Shown here: positions 49,276 through 61,800 of the stretch, piece after piece | How positions within the stretch are numbered: the stretch's first letter is position 1 | Layout of the letters: each line of letters begins with the position of its first letter | Source of the DNA: Pachydiplax longipennis | Lineage: Eukaryota > Arthropoda > Insecta > Odonata > Libellulidae | Assembly (NCBI GenBank): GCA_036926295.1 | Contig: JAVFKF010000017.1 | Span: 744,001 to 808,000, forward strand | Reading direction: 5' to 3' | DNA: 64,000 nt | Notes under the pieces: generated by a model | Database searches by the model: none | Told to the model about the DNA's origin: nothing | Seen by the model: the letters and a program-made list of their open reading frames with translations, nothing else | Program-made: the position numbers and the translations under genes

Positions 49276-49557
49276 TATATTTTCTTATATATTTTGCATT
49301 ACATATCATCGATACTTTCCTTTCTTACTTAACATTCGTTTCTCGTTAAGTAGAAATAAATTTTTCTCTAAGCAAAAGGAAATACTAAAATGCTGCAAGC
49401 GATTAATTCTTAGTGATTAACATGGATGTTATATTCAGTATTTTCTCTACTTATTCAAGTGCTGCATTAATCAATTACCGTTGCATGCGTAGTGCATATA
49501 TCCTCCCCATGTATTCGTTTTAGAAACAACGTATGCCTGAGATAGGCAAGAGACTTA

Positions 49558-49587
49558 TTCATAGCTGCAAAGTTTTGCAGCTATGAA
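49558..49587. repeat. perfect 14-bp hairpin
   Basis: TTCATAGCTGCAAA (49558-49571) and TTTGCAGCTATGAA (49574-49587) are exact reverse complements separated by GT. The right arm runs into AAAAA. No associated gene. Confidence 0.85.
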
Positions 49588-51552
49588 AAATTCATTTAAA
49601 TATTAGTTGATATATAAAGCTATTAGCTCGAACACTTTAGCCCATGATAGAATCCACAGCTTCGGCCGTGACTTCGTGGTAAGTCGCCATCAGGAACAAA
49701 TTCGAAAGTTCGACTTTCATTTTTTACTTTAGCCCATAAAGGAAAGTGAGGAAACTAAGATTTCTGATATGTAAAATTTTGTCAAATTTGACGGGAAATA
49801 TAATAACAGGACATTTCATCGTCATTAAATAAATATATATGATAGTTATCCTCTGAAAATGACCTACTAACAACTCAAAGTAACCTATATTGATTTTTTA
49901 ATTATTTCTTTTTCCTAGAATCAATCTTTCCTCATAATGAGACGCATATCACAAGTTGTCGTTACCACTAATGTGTTATTTTATTGGATTTAGAAATGTA
50001 AATATTTTGGTCTCCTTCTTAATAACTCCTAGAGCTTCACTGCCAATCAAGAGTGTTCATAAAATATAATTTTACTCTGCTTAGAGAAGTAAAACTCTTC
50101 TATCATAGGTGGAAATTGATATGGAAAGTGGAATTTGAGCACACAAATGCTGGAAAACGCAACTCTGACTCACAGATGATAGTTTTCAAACCAAGAGTAC
50201 CTTTAGCATTTCTTTACTTCAATCGTTTAAGGTATTTAAGGTATTAATTTTTAAGAATTTGTGGCTTCAAACTTGTTACCTGGAAAAGCAGTCATTAGGT
50301 AATAAACAAAAGCATAATAGAAACGGAGGGAAATTCCAGGAAAATCAACAGCCGGCTTATTTACCTCTGGTCTACTCCCAAATCATAACAAGCCAAAAGA
50401 TACGGGCATACAATAACATAAGAGAGTGCTCGTTGCTTAGTCACCCGTAAAATAAGCCAGCGACCCATCAAATAGAGTAAACATGAGAAATTGGGTGCAT
50501 GTTTTAAAGAGCGCTGGGAAACAATTTTTTAAATTACGAAAAGTCATCTTAATCTAAAGAGCGATGTTTACACACTCATTAACGAAACTGATACGTATAT
50601 TAGAAAACACGGTAAAGAATAAACATCATATTACGTTTACCTTATGCTAAAAAAGCAGCAAGGGCCTTGCCATTTGAGAATCATTTTTGGAGAATAAATT
50701 CTGCTATTTCTTAGTTTTCCGCTTCCAAGAATAGATTAAAAGTTCATATTTCAGTGAAAGTGGGAATAAATTTAACCTCTAATGAGTATAGGAAACTTAT
50801 TGGGCCAGTGGTTTATTATGCATATGAATAAAAAAACTCTAAGAAAGCTCATCGGACATCGTTACCAAATGATCGCTAGTAATCAAATAATAATATCTCT
50901 GCAATTATTAGAAATGCGTAGGGATTCCTCTATATCAGGAGTAATTGAATAGTAAACTGTGCAATACAACTGCAGAATTCATATTCGTTTCCTCATCAAT
51001 ACGTAAGGGATACGAATTTACCAAGAGAATGATTTCCTGAAAAAGGGAGAGAAAGAGAAATTTATATTCATTCTCTTAATACTTCCGTGGATATATTAAC
51101 AAAAACAGATTTTTTAATTCAGCTCAGCTAGATAAATATTATCTTATCTGTAAAAATGGCTTATATTTAGAATGTAAGTGTATTTTAATGAAAACATAAC
51201 TTATAAAAATTGATGAAACATATATACAATATATAAAGGCAGGCCTATTAGTTTAATGATTTTCAAAACAATCAGGAATCCCTTTAGACTGTTTTATTGA
51301 CCGAATTTACCGGCCGCATTAGAGGTGTGGTTATCGTGGTAACGAAAGTAATAAGTCGTGTATATAACAGCAAAACAAACCCTCTTATCATATTTCTACA
51401 TAAACATAGAGACAAAAAGAGAAACATGATTATATTAACTGATTCACCAGTGGATGGAGATTATATAAAAGCAACTAACAAATCATAAGAGCTGAGTAGA
51501 GTGGCAGCCATCTTGATCATCTACGTCACATGACTTAATAACTCCATTTCAC
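49588..51552. other. AT-rich noncoding stretch
   Basis: No gene recognised. The frames at 50053-50450 and 51297-51488 are short and unremarkable. Confidence 0.5.
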
Positions 51553-51666
51553 GAAAAAAAAATGCTTCGGACAGGATTTGAACCACGGAGGATAAATTTT
51601 GGAAACTTTTTGGATACTCTTTGGAAACTGGACCAGACACTCTAACCACTCGGCCATTTGGACGAT
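51553..51666 (-). mobile_element. tRNA-like element with T9 terminator
   Basis: The minus strand has a good A box, TGGCCGAGTGG (51656-51646), of the kind found in class II (Leu/Ser) tRNAs. A B box, GGTTCAAATCC (51584-51574), follows, and a run of nine T (51562-51554) lies about 11 bases further on, as a polymerase III terminator would. The A-to-B distance is long, with an inserted stretch that repeats TTTCCAAA-type words. Acceptor and T-stem pairing are poor. Best read as a tRNA pseudogene or tRNA-derived SINE whose pol III signals survive. Confidence 0.55.
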
Positions 51667-51877
51667 ACAACCTCGTTCAAAGTATTAGATAATAATTCAA
51701 ATAAGATGCTGGTTAAGTAGGATACTGATTACTCCTTCCAGATGATCGTAGATGCAATAATTTGAAAATAATAAGTTATATTAATTTGGGGCATTAATAA
51801 AATGTAGACTGCATAAATTAGTGATTAGCACAGAAGAAGAATGTATTACATTATATTAAATCATCATGAAAGAGAAT

Positions 51878-51923
51878 ATTAAAACAAATTTTACTTATTA
51901 AAGCAAATTTTACTTATTAAAAC
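51878..51923. repeat. 19-bp tandem repeat, 2.4 copies
   Basis: ATTAAAACAAATTTTACTT (51878-51896), then ATTAAAGCAAATTTTACTT (51897-51915), then ATTAAAAC. One substitution separates the copies. Confidence 0.85.
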
Positions 51924-54204
51924 AGAGAAGGTTAAAACCAGTTAAAGGTATGAAGTCCATGATTCACACACCTCCTAGTACACGCAAAAATCAGAGCTGG
52001 AAATATATCTACATTTCATTTTACAAAACGAAAGGAATAGTCTGTCACAAAGAAACAGGCGATCTTCATGATAACTGAAATGCATTGATTGAATTGAATA
52101 TTGAGAGAGCAAGTCTATATAATTTTGGAAGAAGAACTAAAACTTTCAGCTGTAATTTAAATCAGGAAACTGGGTAGCATTTTACACGTAAAGTACGTAA
52201 GTACAGGAATTTGATCATTGTTTAGGAGCCTTCATCCTTCCATACGCAAGCAACAGACTGAAAAGTTGCCATTTCAGCCATAAATTACACATTTCCCTTG
52301 AATATATAGGGGAAGTGAAGATAGGATAAGTAGGTCCAAAGGGACGGATGTTCTCTTGTTTATGTGTGTGCTCCCACTGTGATCGTTCTCCCAAACTACG
52401 CTTCTCGACGGAGGACACAATATTCGGTTTTGCCCCTCACCACTAAAATACACACTTCACTCCAGCTTCATCCTTATTTACTTAGTGAAATTTATACACT
52501 ATAGATATTAGAGTATTAACTTTTATCATAAGCGATAACATGTGCGAAACGACGAAAAGAAATCACATTTTATCTGGAAATGCATCTACATAAAATATTT
52601 TCCTCCTAAGAGCGTTGTGTAAAATTTATGAATAAAAACAATTATTCAAACCAATGAAGAATTAAGAAGATGCATTCCAAAAGGGACATATTAGATATCA
52701 ATATAATTATTGGTTTGGAACACTTTAATTAAGGCATATGCTAATAATTCTCATTCTTTAAATGCAATGAAATTGTACTGCAAGTAACAGAGTTCCCTGT
52801 ATTTCATAGTAAGTATTATTTATTATTTACTAGTTGAAATTTGACTCCTGGAAGGATATTCTGGAATCTCGAGCATTCAAATTGTCGCTGGACTCCTTAA
52901 AAGATCGTCAATACAATTGTTTAGGTAAATAATTTCTTAAATAAATATTCCTTATGAAAATAATGTCTGTATATATAAGTATTCGGGTAAATAATCTCTG
53001 GCTTAAGTCTCCTTTTTCCTGCGTCAATTTTTGTTGACTTCCTTTTCTTTATATTTCATGTATTAATGCTCATTTACTGTAAATTTATTGCATTCTCTGG
53101 TTTTGGCATTACGACAATTTATCAATTCATTAATTTTTATTGACAATTACGTAATTGTCAACAATGTCGTTTATGTAATTAGTATTTTATGTCGCGATCT
53201 GTCATCTTATTAGTCCATAATACTATTGCAAAGTATTGTTTGATTTCAATTTCTGAAAAAAGATACATTGATTATATAACTAAATTCACCTCTATGAATC
53301 TGCTGTTACGTCCTCCATTTAATCAGAAACTGACTCAAATGACATGTCACAAATTAAGCAGTCATTATTCTTCGGAATTCTTTCAATAACTTCCTAAAAT
53401 TTGATGATACATGTACTCTATTTTGGCTTCTACGTATTTGTTCCCCTACTCCACGAATTTATCAGATTCTCAATTTTATTATCATTACAGGTACAATTAT
53501 TTATTATTCGCATACAAATGGATAAATATTAACTATATTTAATCGCTTTAACACTTGAATTTCAATGCCCTTCATTGATTTTAATTCAGAATGTTTTCTG
53601 ATAGTATAGCATCGTTCCCTTAAACGAACAGCAGAGTGCACCTTTGTTCTGATTTTTCCCCAAGTGCCTTCTATTTCACTCAAAAGGGGTTTCCCTCCTC
53701 TTGGGTAGCGCATTAACTTTTATTCATCTGCTTAACCCGAACTAACTTCATCGTCCTCCAAAACACACGCTTATACCAATTTATCCCTTTCATTTACATC
53801 TCCTATAAATATATATCATCGTAAATTCTCTCCTCATTTCCATTCCTTCCCATTTGTTAGGCCGAGCTCGATTCCTTACGTCCCTCTGCTCCCATTTCCG
53901 TCCTTGTTTACCCTTCCGTCCCTCTCAGCGCGACGGTGGCGGCATCGCCGGCCCACACCCGAACTGATTCCAAAGATGAACTTCGGAAATAACGCCCCCG
54001 ATTTCAGAAGGGAGTTTCCATCTTTTATGGTTTTCGAGAGAATAGAAATGAAATAGTATCGCGCCATCCGTTAATCTTCCTTTGCGCTAAGTTGCGTAAG
54101 AAAATGCGCCGTTAATTGTTAAAATATCGAGTTGGTGGGAAGCGCGACTGGGGAAAACTTAGCGGAAAATTATTCGCTCTTGAGGGTGTTAATAGTGAAG
54201 CGGA
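51924..54204. other. AT-rich noncoding stretch with GC-richer end
   Basis: No gene recognised. 53640-53930 is pyrimidine-rich on the plus strand. 53920-54200 is a GC-richer unique patch (GGCGGCATCGCCGGCCC and neighbours), composition-wise like 29570-30090. Confidence 0.4.
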
Positions 54205-54275
54205 AGAAAATCCCGGATTTACGTAAAAGGCTTTACAACCAGTGGTTCGAGTGCCAGGAATTGGAGGGTTAAGGA
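54205..54275 (+). mobile_element. second copy of the 43.5-kb SINE, decayed
   Basis: GTGCCAGGAATTGGA (54251-54265) matches 43496-43510 with one change, and CGTAAAA lies 29 bases upstream (31 in the other copy). A GGTTCGAGTGCC string (54244-54255) overlaps the shared segment. A downstream B box like that of the other copy is not recognisable here. Confidence 0.4.
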
Positions 54276-57200
54276 TATACCTTTAACGGAATATCGGGAA
54301 ATTTCATTGCGAAAAATCTATGCAAAAGTATTATTTCTATATTAAGGTATTTGATTCGATAACATATTTTGTTGTATATTAATATTTTAAACAATCTGAA
54401 GAGCCCATTGAATTCTTCCGAATAAAGTAAAAACCAGGAAAATAATGCCATTTGCAGCTGCTAGAAAAACACAACATAGTCAATATGACAAACAAATTTT
54501 GATAATTAATAATTATCTTTTCTTAGTGACTATCTTTTGTTTTTCTTATTGCCACAACTGGTGCGTGAAAATTACTAACAAATTATTATTATTATATATA
54601 TTCTTAATGTTTAATATTATTTGTAGTTCACTGAAATATGTAATGAAGATTATGATTTCGATAGGCCAATGCATTATGAGTATGTTGTGATAAGCAGTAG
54701 TACAAGTGTTTTAATGTATACTTACAGTATTACTTCATACTTGTAATACACCAAACACTGCTACATGGTCTTTATGTATCTGTAGTGTAAAATGTGGAAT
54801 GATAATAACAAACACACCGTTGGGGTGTATAAAGACATAAAAGAGTCTCGAAAGAAGAAGGTTATCTCACCACACACTGCCCACAAAATTGAAAAATACA
54901 TTCTTCTGCCACAATTGGTATATAAATTCTTAGTTTATTAAAGAAATCATTCATCATTCGGCCGCAATTATATGAAAAATATGAAAAGATTTCCATAGGA
55001 AGGGACAACAATAAAGACAACTTGAAAAAACTGGTTGGATATTTTGGAGTTTAATATTAATTGTGAAATCAGTAATTTGTCTTAATTTTCATTTTAGTGA
55101 TCCCTTTTCGATTGGGAGGGAGATAATCACCAGTCCATCAGCAGCGAAATAAGGAAGAAAAGCAGAAATACTCTTAACTAAAATCAACGAAAAGAAAGAG
55201 AAACAATTGTAATAAAATAATTAAAATGGTACAGAAAAGAAAACAACAAACTTATGTACTTCAATATTGAATTCCAGCGCAATATCCATATCGTCAATAT
55301 GATATCACTGAGCTATATTATTTATAATAAAAAAATATACAACTTTTAAGAAGTTATTAATGCATTCCCGATCAGTTACAGATCATATGTTAGACTATTT
55401 GTTTAAATTGTATCTCATAAACTGGTCACTTTTTTCCGCTCCGAGGAAATCAAATTCAATCAAATCAAAATCCTATGAGAAAAAAGATTTTCAAAATCTT
55501 GTTTAAAAATGCCTGTTTCAAGTTTTAATAGAATTGATGAAAAGTGGCTACAGAGATTGAATACTCACTCAAATCACCTGATATTACCGAAATTAACATT
55601 TATCGCGATAAATATTAATAAAAATACATAATGAATTTTCCTCTGATCTGAAATTGCCAAAAGATAATCTGTGCATAAGAAAAGAGAATTTTATATGCAT
55701 CCTCAATCGAATTAACAATACTTCGGTGTCCCAGATATTTAGAATGCAAATTTCATGCATGGGATAGCTGTACACCCGGATATTTTGTTTTAAATGCGCC
55801 GATAAAACTCGAATTTTTTAACGGCTTCGAAAAAATAAAAGCATTTTTATTCCAAAAAGTTCGTAGTATGTTAATCCCGACTCAAAAATGTTAAGTCGAA
55901 TTAGAATTTTGGAACAAATCAGAGTTCTTAATTTAATGCTTCCAAGCCAGAGTAATGAATGCTGTAAGTTTTAAAGCTTACGTGAGCTTACATCAACCCA
56001 CGCTAGTAAATAAAGAATCTTTATAAGAATATAGGTCAAATGCGTATATAAATTGAGAATTTTTCTCCCGTAATGAGGACTTTTAAAGCGAAGATAATAC
56101 GAAGAAAAAACGCAGCGTAGAGAAATTGCACGCAAAAAGAAACGCGGATATGTTTAATGACAACGTTGTATAGCTCGGATTAAAATTGTTTCATTACTTT
56201 GGGCAAAGATGAGATCGAAGGCAGTCACAATGACCTTCTACGTCCACCTGCCCTTTAAGAGGGAGACAAAAAAGATAGCTGGCGAACAAACACGCCAGCA
56301 TATATAGAATTTTCCGCCGTTGTAATTCCGGATATGAGCACGGAACATGAGAGCAAAAAAGTTTCCCTTTGTGAAAATCGCTATCCCTGTCCATAATTTA
56401 GAGCGGCTCTTTCACAGTCGGGAGTGTACATTAGCAGAGAAAGAAGACGTAAAATAATGCGACGTAAGATCTCAAAGGAAGAAATCAAAAGGGGGATATA
56501 GAATAGGCTAATAATTACAAAGAGCGGTCGTTGAACTCGAGTTTTGGATGGGAGCCAAGGACGGTCGAAGCAGATGCACAATATTCCAATACAAATCCTC
56601 GAATGACAGGAGTCGAGGGATCTGTGAAGAGGATTGGATACCCACACACGTCTATTACTTTGCTATAATACCTTTAGGACATTCGGAGTTAATCCATTCA
56701 GATATGAGTCGTAATGAAGTTTCGTTGATCGATAACTCGCAGTGGACTTGGAAACTTTAATGTTGAGAACTGGGTCATATTTTTTGCGAGAAAACATAAA
56801 TGTAGCGGGTCATGGGATAAAATGTATACGCAATTGCGATATTGGAGACAAAGGAATGAGATATTCCAAAGGATTAAATGAGATTTCTTAAATTTGATGG
56901 ATTCTTGATTCTGACTTCTTTCTGCATAGAAATTTATATTATCCAAATTAAATATTTTTATGGATATTTTAAATCTAAAGTTTACGGAAAGTATGTGCAT
57001 TACACAAAAATCCACCTGATATAATAACATCGCCCATCAATGAAAGAAAAACTGTTTATTTCTTTGTTCATACGTTGCGACAAGAACGCAATTGAATCGA
57101 ATCTTAAGGTGGTGGAAGGGGCGCCATAATTTCATGTCCGTCATAATCTCGGTCATAGAAAACTGAACAGGAAAGCTAACTGATATTGATCAGCTTTCTG

Positions 57201-57904
57201 GAAGAAAACACAATTAAACTTCTCTGGACGCCAGAATCAAAATAAAATCTTCGTTACTTCGATGGAATTAAAAGGAAGTTCCAAACTTCAAACATCCCAA
57301 GAAACTACTGTACATACTGCATAGGTTGGGCACGACACCTAACCGAAAAGGTTAAGGACATTGTATCCAGCATTAACTTTTGAGCGGAAGGAGACCATAA
57401 AGTGAAAAAGTACAAGGGACCGAAGAATATAAAGAGAAACACCCCCATAAAATACCCTTTAAATATTTCATTTTCTCCTACTCGAAAAAATTCTCTCGCA
57501 ACATTTTCCGGACGCGGAGAAGAATGATCGATATCTTTAGTTTGGGGTCGCTAAATGCGAAATAAAATAAATACAGCCTGTAAAACGAATACAGGGCGAT
57601 AAACGGTGGAATTTTAGAAGAGTGGGGTCCTTAGGAGATTGAGTCGGTCGTAAAAGAAGGGACCGTGGAAGATTGAAGGCTGATTAATGGGACAAGAGGA
57701 AGAAAGGCCTCAAAATACTGTTACTTCAAGGAAGGAGATGTCGTGTGAAATTCCAATGTCGGGCGAAAAAGAATTCGCTTGCTTCGAGATATTCAGATAA
57801 ACAATGTCTGCGACACAAATTCACAAATGATCTTTGTTAAATTGTCACCGCACAAAAATGAGACATCAATTGGTGAATTTATTGTTCAACCACAACTCGA
57901 CAAC
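54276..57904. other. AT-rich noncoding stretch
   Basis: No gene recognised. Hairpins: GCTGGCG/CGCCAGC at 56278-56299 and GAAAGCT/AGCTTTC at 57171-57198. 56100-56700 and 57470-57740 are GC-richer patches with short frames (for example minus 56381-56647, 88 codons) lacking family motifs. Confidence 0.45.
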
Positions 57905-57965
57905 AGTAAACCATTCATAGGGATTCGAACCCGCTTCCAGTGAAGGACTTACATGGTCAAGAAAC
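57905..57965 (-). mobile_element. tRNA-derived remnant (B box)
   Basis: The minus strand carries CGGGTTCGAATCCC (57933-57920), a textbook T arm and B box. A weak CTTGACCATGTA string is the only A-box candidate. Too little is left to name the parent tRNA. Confidence 0.45.
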
Positions 57966-58605
57966 ATTTTTTGTTCAAATTTCAAAAGCCAAAAGCCAAA
58001 GCCCTTCAGTCTTAAGATATTAACAGCTCAAATAAATAAACCAATCTGTGATTATCTTTCCGTCCATTCCTCAATGTATTGGAAGAATCATCCTTATTCT
58101 TGTATCTAATAAAATGATGTAAGAAGAAGACGTATAGAAGGTGGAGCTGCGTAAGTGTTGTTCAACTTCGGTTAATCTTTCACACGACAAAAATCGTTTT
58201 ATTGAAAAATATTAATCGTTCTCAGGAAGTCGACCGTCTTTGCAGAAGAAGTAGAGTGAACTAAAATCGCATCTTCAACCAAAAATATTTTTGCGGTGCG
58301 CTAGACTGCAAATTTCATAAAATCTTATTGCGAAAAAACCGGATCTAAACTACTCCGAAAAAATGTAGACTTCCGTTTTGGCCATTTTGGGGAGTTCTTG
58401 ATATAGAGGAGAAACATACTTAAATGTATGATCGAAAAAGAGATGTATCATATGACTCTTTTCTTTCCCTTTACCCACATCGCAACGCACTCCATAACGA
58501 TCTCAACTCTTCGCCCACTCTCTCAATTTATTCGATATTACCTCACAAACACGAGTAAACCTTTGATATCCACAGGAATAATCCAAAGGAAAGATGGCGA
58601 GTGCA

Positions 58606-58852
58606 CCGGCCCATAATCAGGAGTTGGCCTAGATTTTTCGCGGCAGAAAGCGAGTATAATGGAGGGTGGAAACTTTTCGTACGACATTTGCTCAGACTTG
58701 ATCGGTTACGTGCCGCGAAAATGCACTCCTAACTTAGCCACCATAAAGAGGAGTCCTCTTATAAGTTGGTTGTTTACAAAGGGCCACATCACAATAACCG
58801 CCGCGGATAGGAACACCATTAGGAGGCCTAAGTAGTGTGGATTATGGGCTGG
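58606..58852. mobile_element. possible MITE-like inverted-repeat element
   Basis: CCGGCCCATAATC (58606-58618) and GATTATGGGCTGG (58840-58852) are reverse complements with one mismatch, about 247 bp end to end. Further weak inverted similarity (GGCCTAG against TAGGCCT, and CGCGG blocks) extends inward. A perfect internal pair, TTTTCGCGGCA/TGCCGCGAAAA (58635-58645, 58711-58721), can form a hairpin. I see no clear target-site duplication and no transposase. Confidence 0.35.
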
Positions 58853-61800
58853 ATTACGACAGCTATCCAATAGATCGGCTTGACTTACCGTTGCAGGGGA
58901 ATCGGTCTTAAGTGGATGCGGTCTGCAGGTGCATCGCTGGCTACATTACCTACTTCGCGGAACTTTGTCCGAAAGAACAGTTTTCGTTGCTAATATTCGC
59001 CGGGGAACTTTCCTACTGTACTTCCTTCAATCTCTTCCATATGTAGGGGATTTATCTTTGACGAAGGACCTATGTGTGGGCAAGACATTAATTCCCCTTA
59101 TCTTACTTTCAGAACTTTTCAAAGCAAATCTTAAACTTGTACGGCGCTAGACTCATGGCGATTGAGCACCCTTATAGTAGAACATTGAAACGATTCTTTT
59201 CTTTTTTCATAGAAGAATAGTACCCCCGATGTATCGATTGAATGAGGGATGGGCCCAATTTCGCCCGATAATATAGACGTTCTGTATTCTATTGTATGAA
59301 TCAGTTGCTGGTCACTCACTTCAACTAACGACTTCTCTATCTGGGAAGCCCATGTTAAAACCATTTTACTTTGGATTGCATCAATCTGATACGGCCTTTC
59401 AGGACATCAAATAAGTACGCATGTGTACAAAATAAAAGATTTAGTCATTCTCTTTTTTCTGTAGAATGGAATATCTGAAGCTAAACTGTGGATTTTAATT
59501 TTTTAATTGACATACTACAAAATATGTCTCGGTTATGGATACTAGATTATAATTATGAAGCATTTAATTTTCAAAATAGAAAGGGATACTTGCCCAAAAA
59601 GAAATGTTACACTTTGTAAATTACATTTTATAATTTGTTTACGATGAAATGAAAGAATGCAAAACCATTTACCACAACGACAAATGTTTACGACAAATCC
59701 GAGTTTAAATTCCATTTAAATATGAATAAGTTCCAGCAATAATTGCTGAAATTATTTAATTGTTAACAATTGTGTGATTCTATGATTGTTTCAGTTGAGA
59801 TTTCTAATTTCATAATGATAAATAAGCTTACGTGATGAATATAAAATAAGTCATCTTTAGAATTTTTGCATTTAGTGCTTATTTTAAAGAGATCTAATGC
59901 AATAGTAGCAGAGTAATTTAATTTTAAAATTGAGCTAATAATTTTCATTACTTATACGACAACTTCGCTAAGTTTTTATGAATTCAAATGTAAATCACTG
60001 AGGAATTAGTTTATAAAGGAAACATTTCTTGAGTATTATGAGGAACCTTGACGTCATCAACTAAGTTATCAATGAATACAAACGTACGTGATCTAATTGT
60101 ATATGAGAGCATCAAATACGTCGAAGAAGACATCGTTTCAAAGTCCCGTCCATTCGCAAAATAAAATCCAACGTATGTGAATCGAGGTCACCTTAAACTC
60201 CAAACAATACGAAACATTTAATTCCCGTGACCTCAAAACAAAATCGCATCGTGGTGCACAGGTGCACCGCTCCGTGGTTAACTTAAAACATAAACATTCC
60301 TAGCTCCGGACACAAAGCTGACATCTCTCTTTATCCTTCCAATTGAGAGCTGTTCTTTGAAAGGCATTCCTGGAATTACGACTCCTCTGCAATCACACAG
60401 CCCTCTTTGCTCAAATACATAAACAAAAGAATTACATCCCCTCGGCGACGCAGAGAAAAATAAAGGAATTTCTTTAATAGAAAAACCTCCGTCGACAAAG
60501 CGGACCTCCGAATCGTCCATTGTTCGACACAAGTATATTATTCCGAAATGCATCTCTTTAATGCTGCCGAAAAAGGATGGATTAAGTTGAACTGAATGCC
60601 TGAATTCGGAAGAGATTAAATGTATTAATGTATCCAACGATGCAGAGAGGAGCGAGAGATGAAGAAAAATACTCTGCGAAACTTAAGAAAATAAGTTGAA
60701 AAGAGTAAAGTCACATAGTAAAAGTAGATAGGTATCAAAAATGAAATATTTGTGAGTTGTAACCGTAATCACGTATAAAATATGGAAAATTGTTACATTT
60801 TCCTATCCACTTCTCGTATACGAAGGATTTCCACTAAACTATGCTCATATTTGTTAATTTAAACTCGAAGAATTAAAGCATAGAAAGAATTAAGGCCGCA
60901 GCTAAAATAAATTTTTACTATATAACATGATGTAACATAGGATTCAGCCGACTGCATCAACATTAGTTGAAAATTCAACTTATACTTATGTTTTTCTCAG
61001 TATTCCTTAAAAGCTTATATTGTTGTTGATAAAGCGAAAAAGATATTCTGCCATGAAAAAACAAAATCACTACGTCGATACGGTCTAATGTACGGCCGGA
61101 TTCGTATGTTCATAAGATGAAGATAATGGGTTGTATTATTTTCGGATGTTTTGAAGAACTACAAAGTGAAGGCTACATCTATATCTATAGATATACACCT
61201 ATAGACATCCTGATGATTAACTGAAATAGAAATAAAGGGCAGTTAGAAAATATTTACGATATTTATTATACAAGCTAGAAAAAGATTGCAAAGGGATATA
61301 AAACCATGGGCTTTACATTGTTTTTGTTGGACAATGGAAAACATAATTAGAAAAAGATAAAAGTAAAAAAAAGTGATACGGATGTAACTTTCCCGCTTAT
61401 TAAGAGACAACGCCGAGTTCCTTTTTCTTCCTTTCCCTTTTATACCAAAAGAACAGTTATCGGGAAGTATTCATTGGATTGCATTGACTAATTTTTGACT
61501 CCGAACGAAAGGACATGTAAGAAAGGGAATTAAGTAATCGACTAAGTGCTATGGATAATAACACATATGATAGAATCGATGGAAATGATTTTATTATTGT
61601 ATTTTGTTACAAGTAGTAAATGTAATGAAGAATACATGAAGTGACGAGTTTTATAGCAATGACGTAGCGTTTAAGAAATTTAACTTAAAGTTGTATTTGT
61701 ATTTATAATTGATTTCCATTTGTGGGATGATTCAATGGTTAATGTTTTGCAATAAGCCAAACACTGCATCTTGTTTCTTTACTTTATCTGCAGTGTGAAA

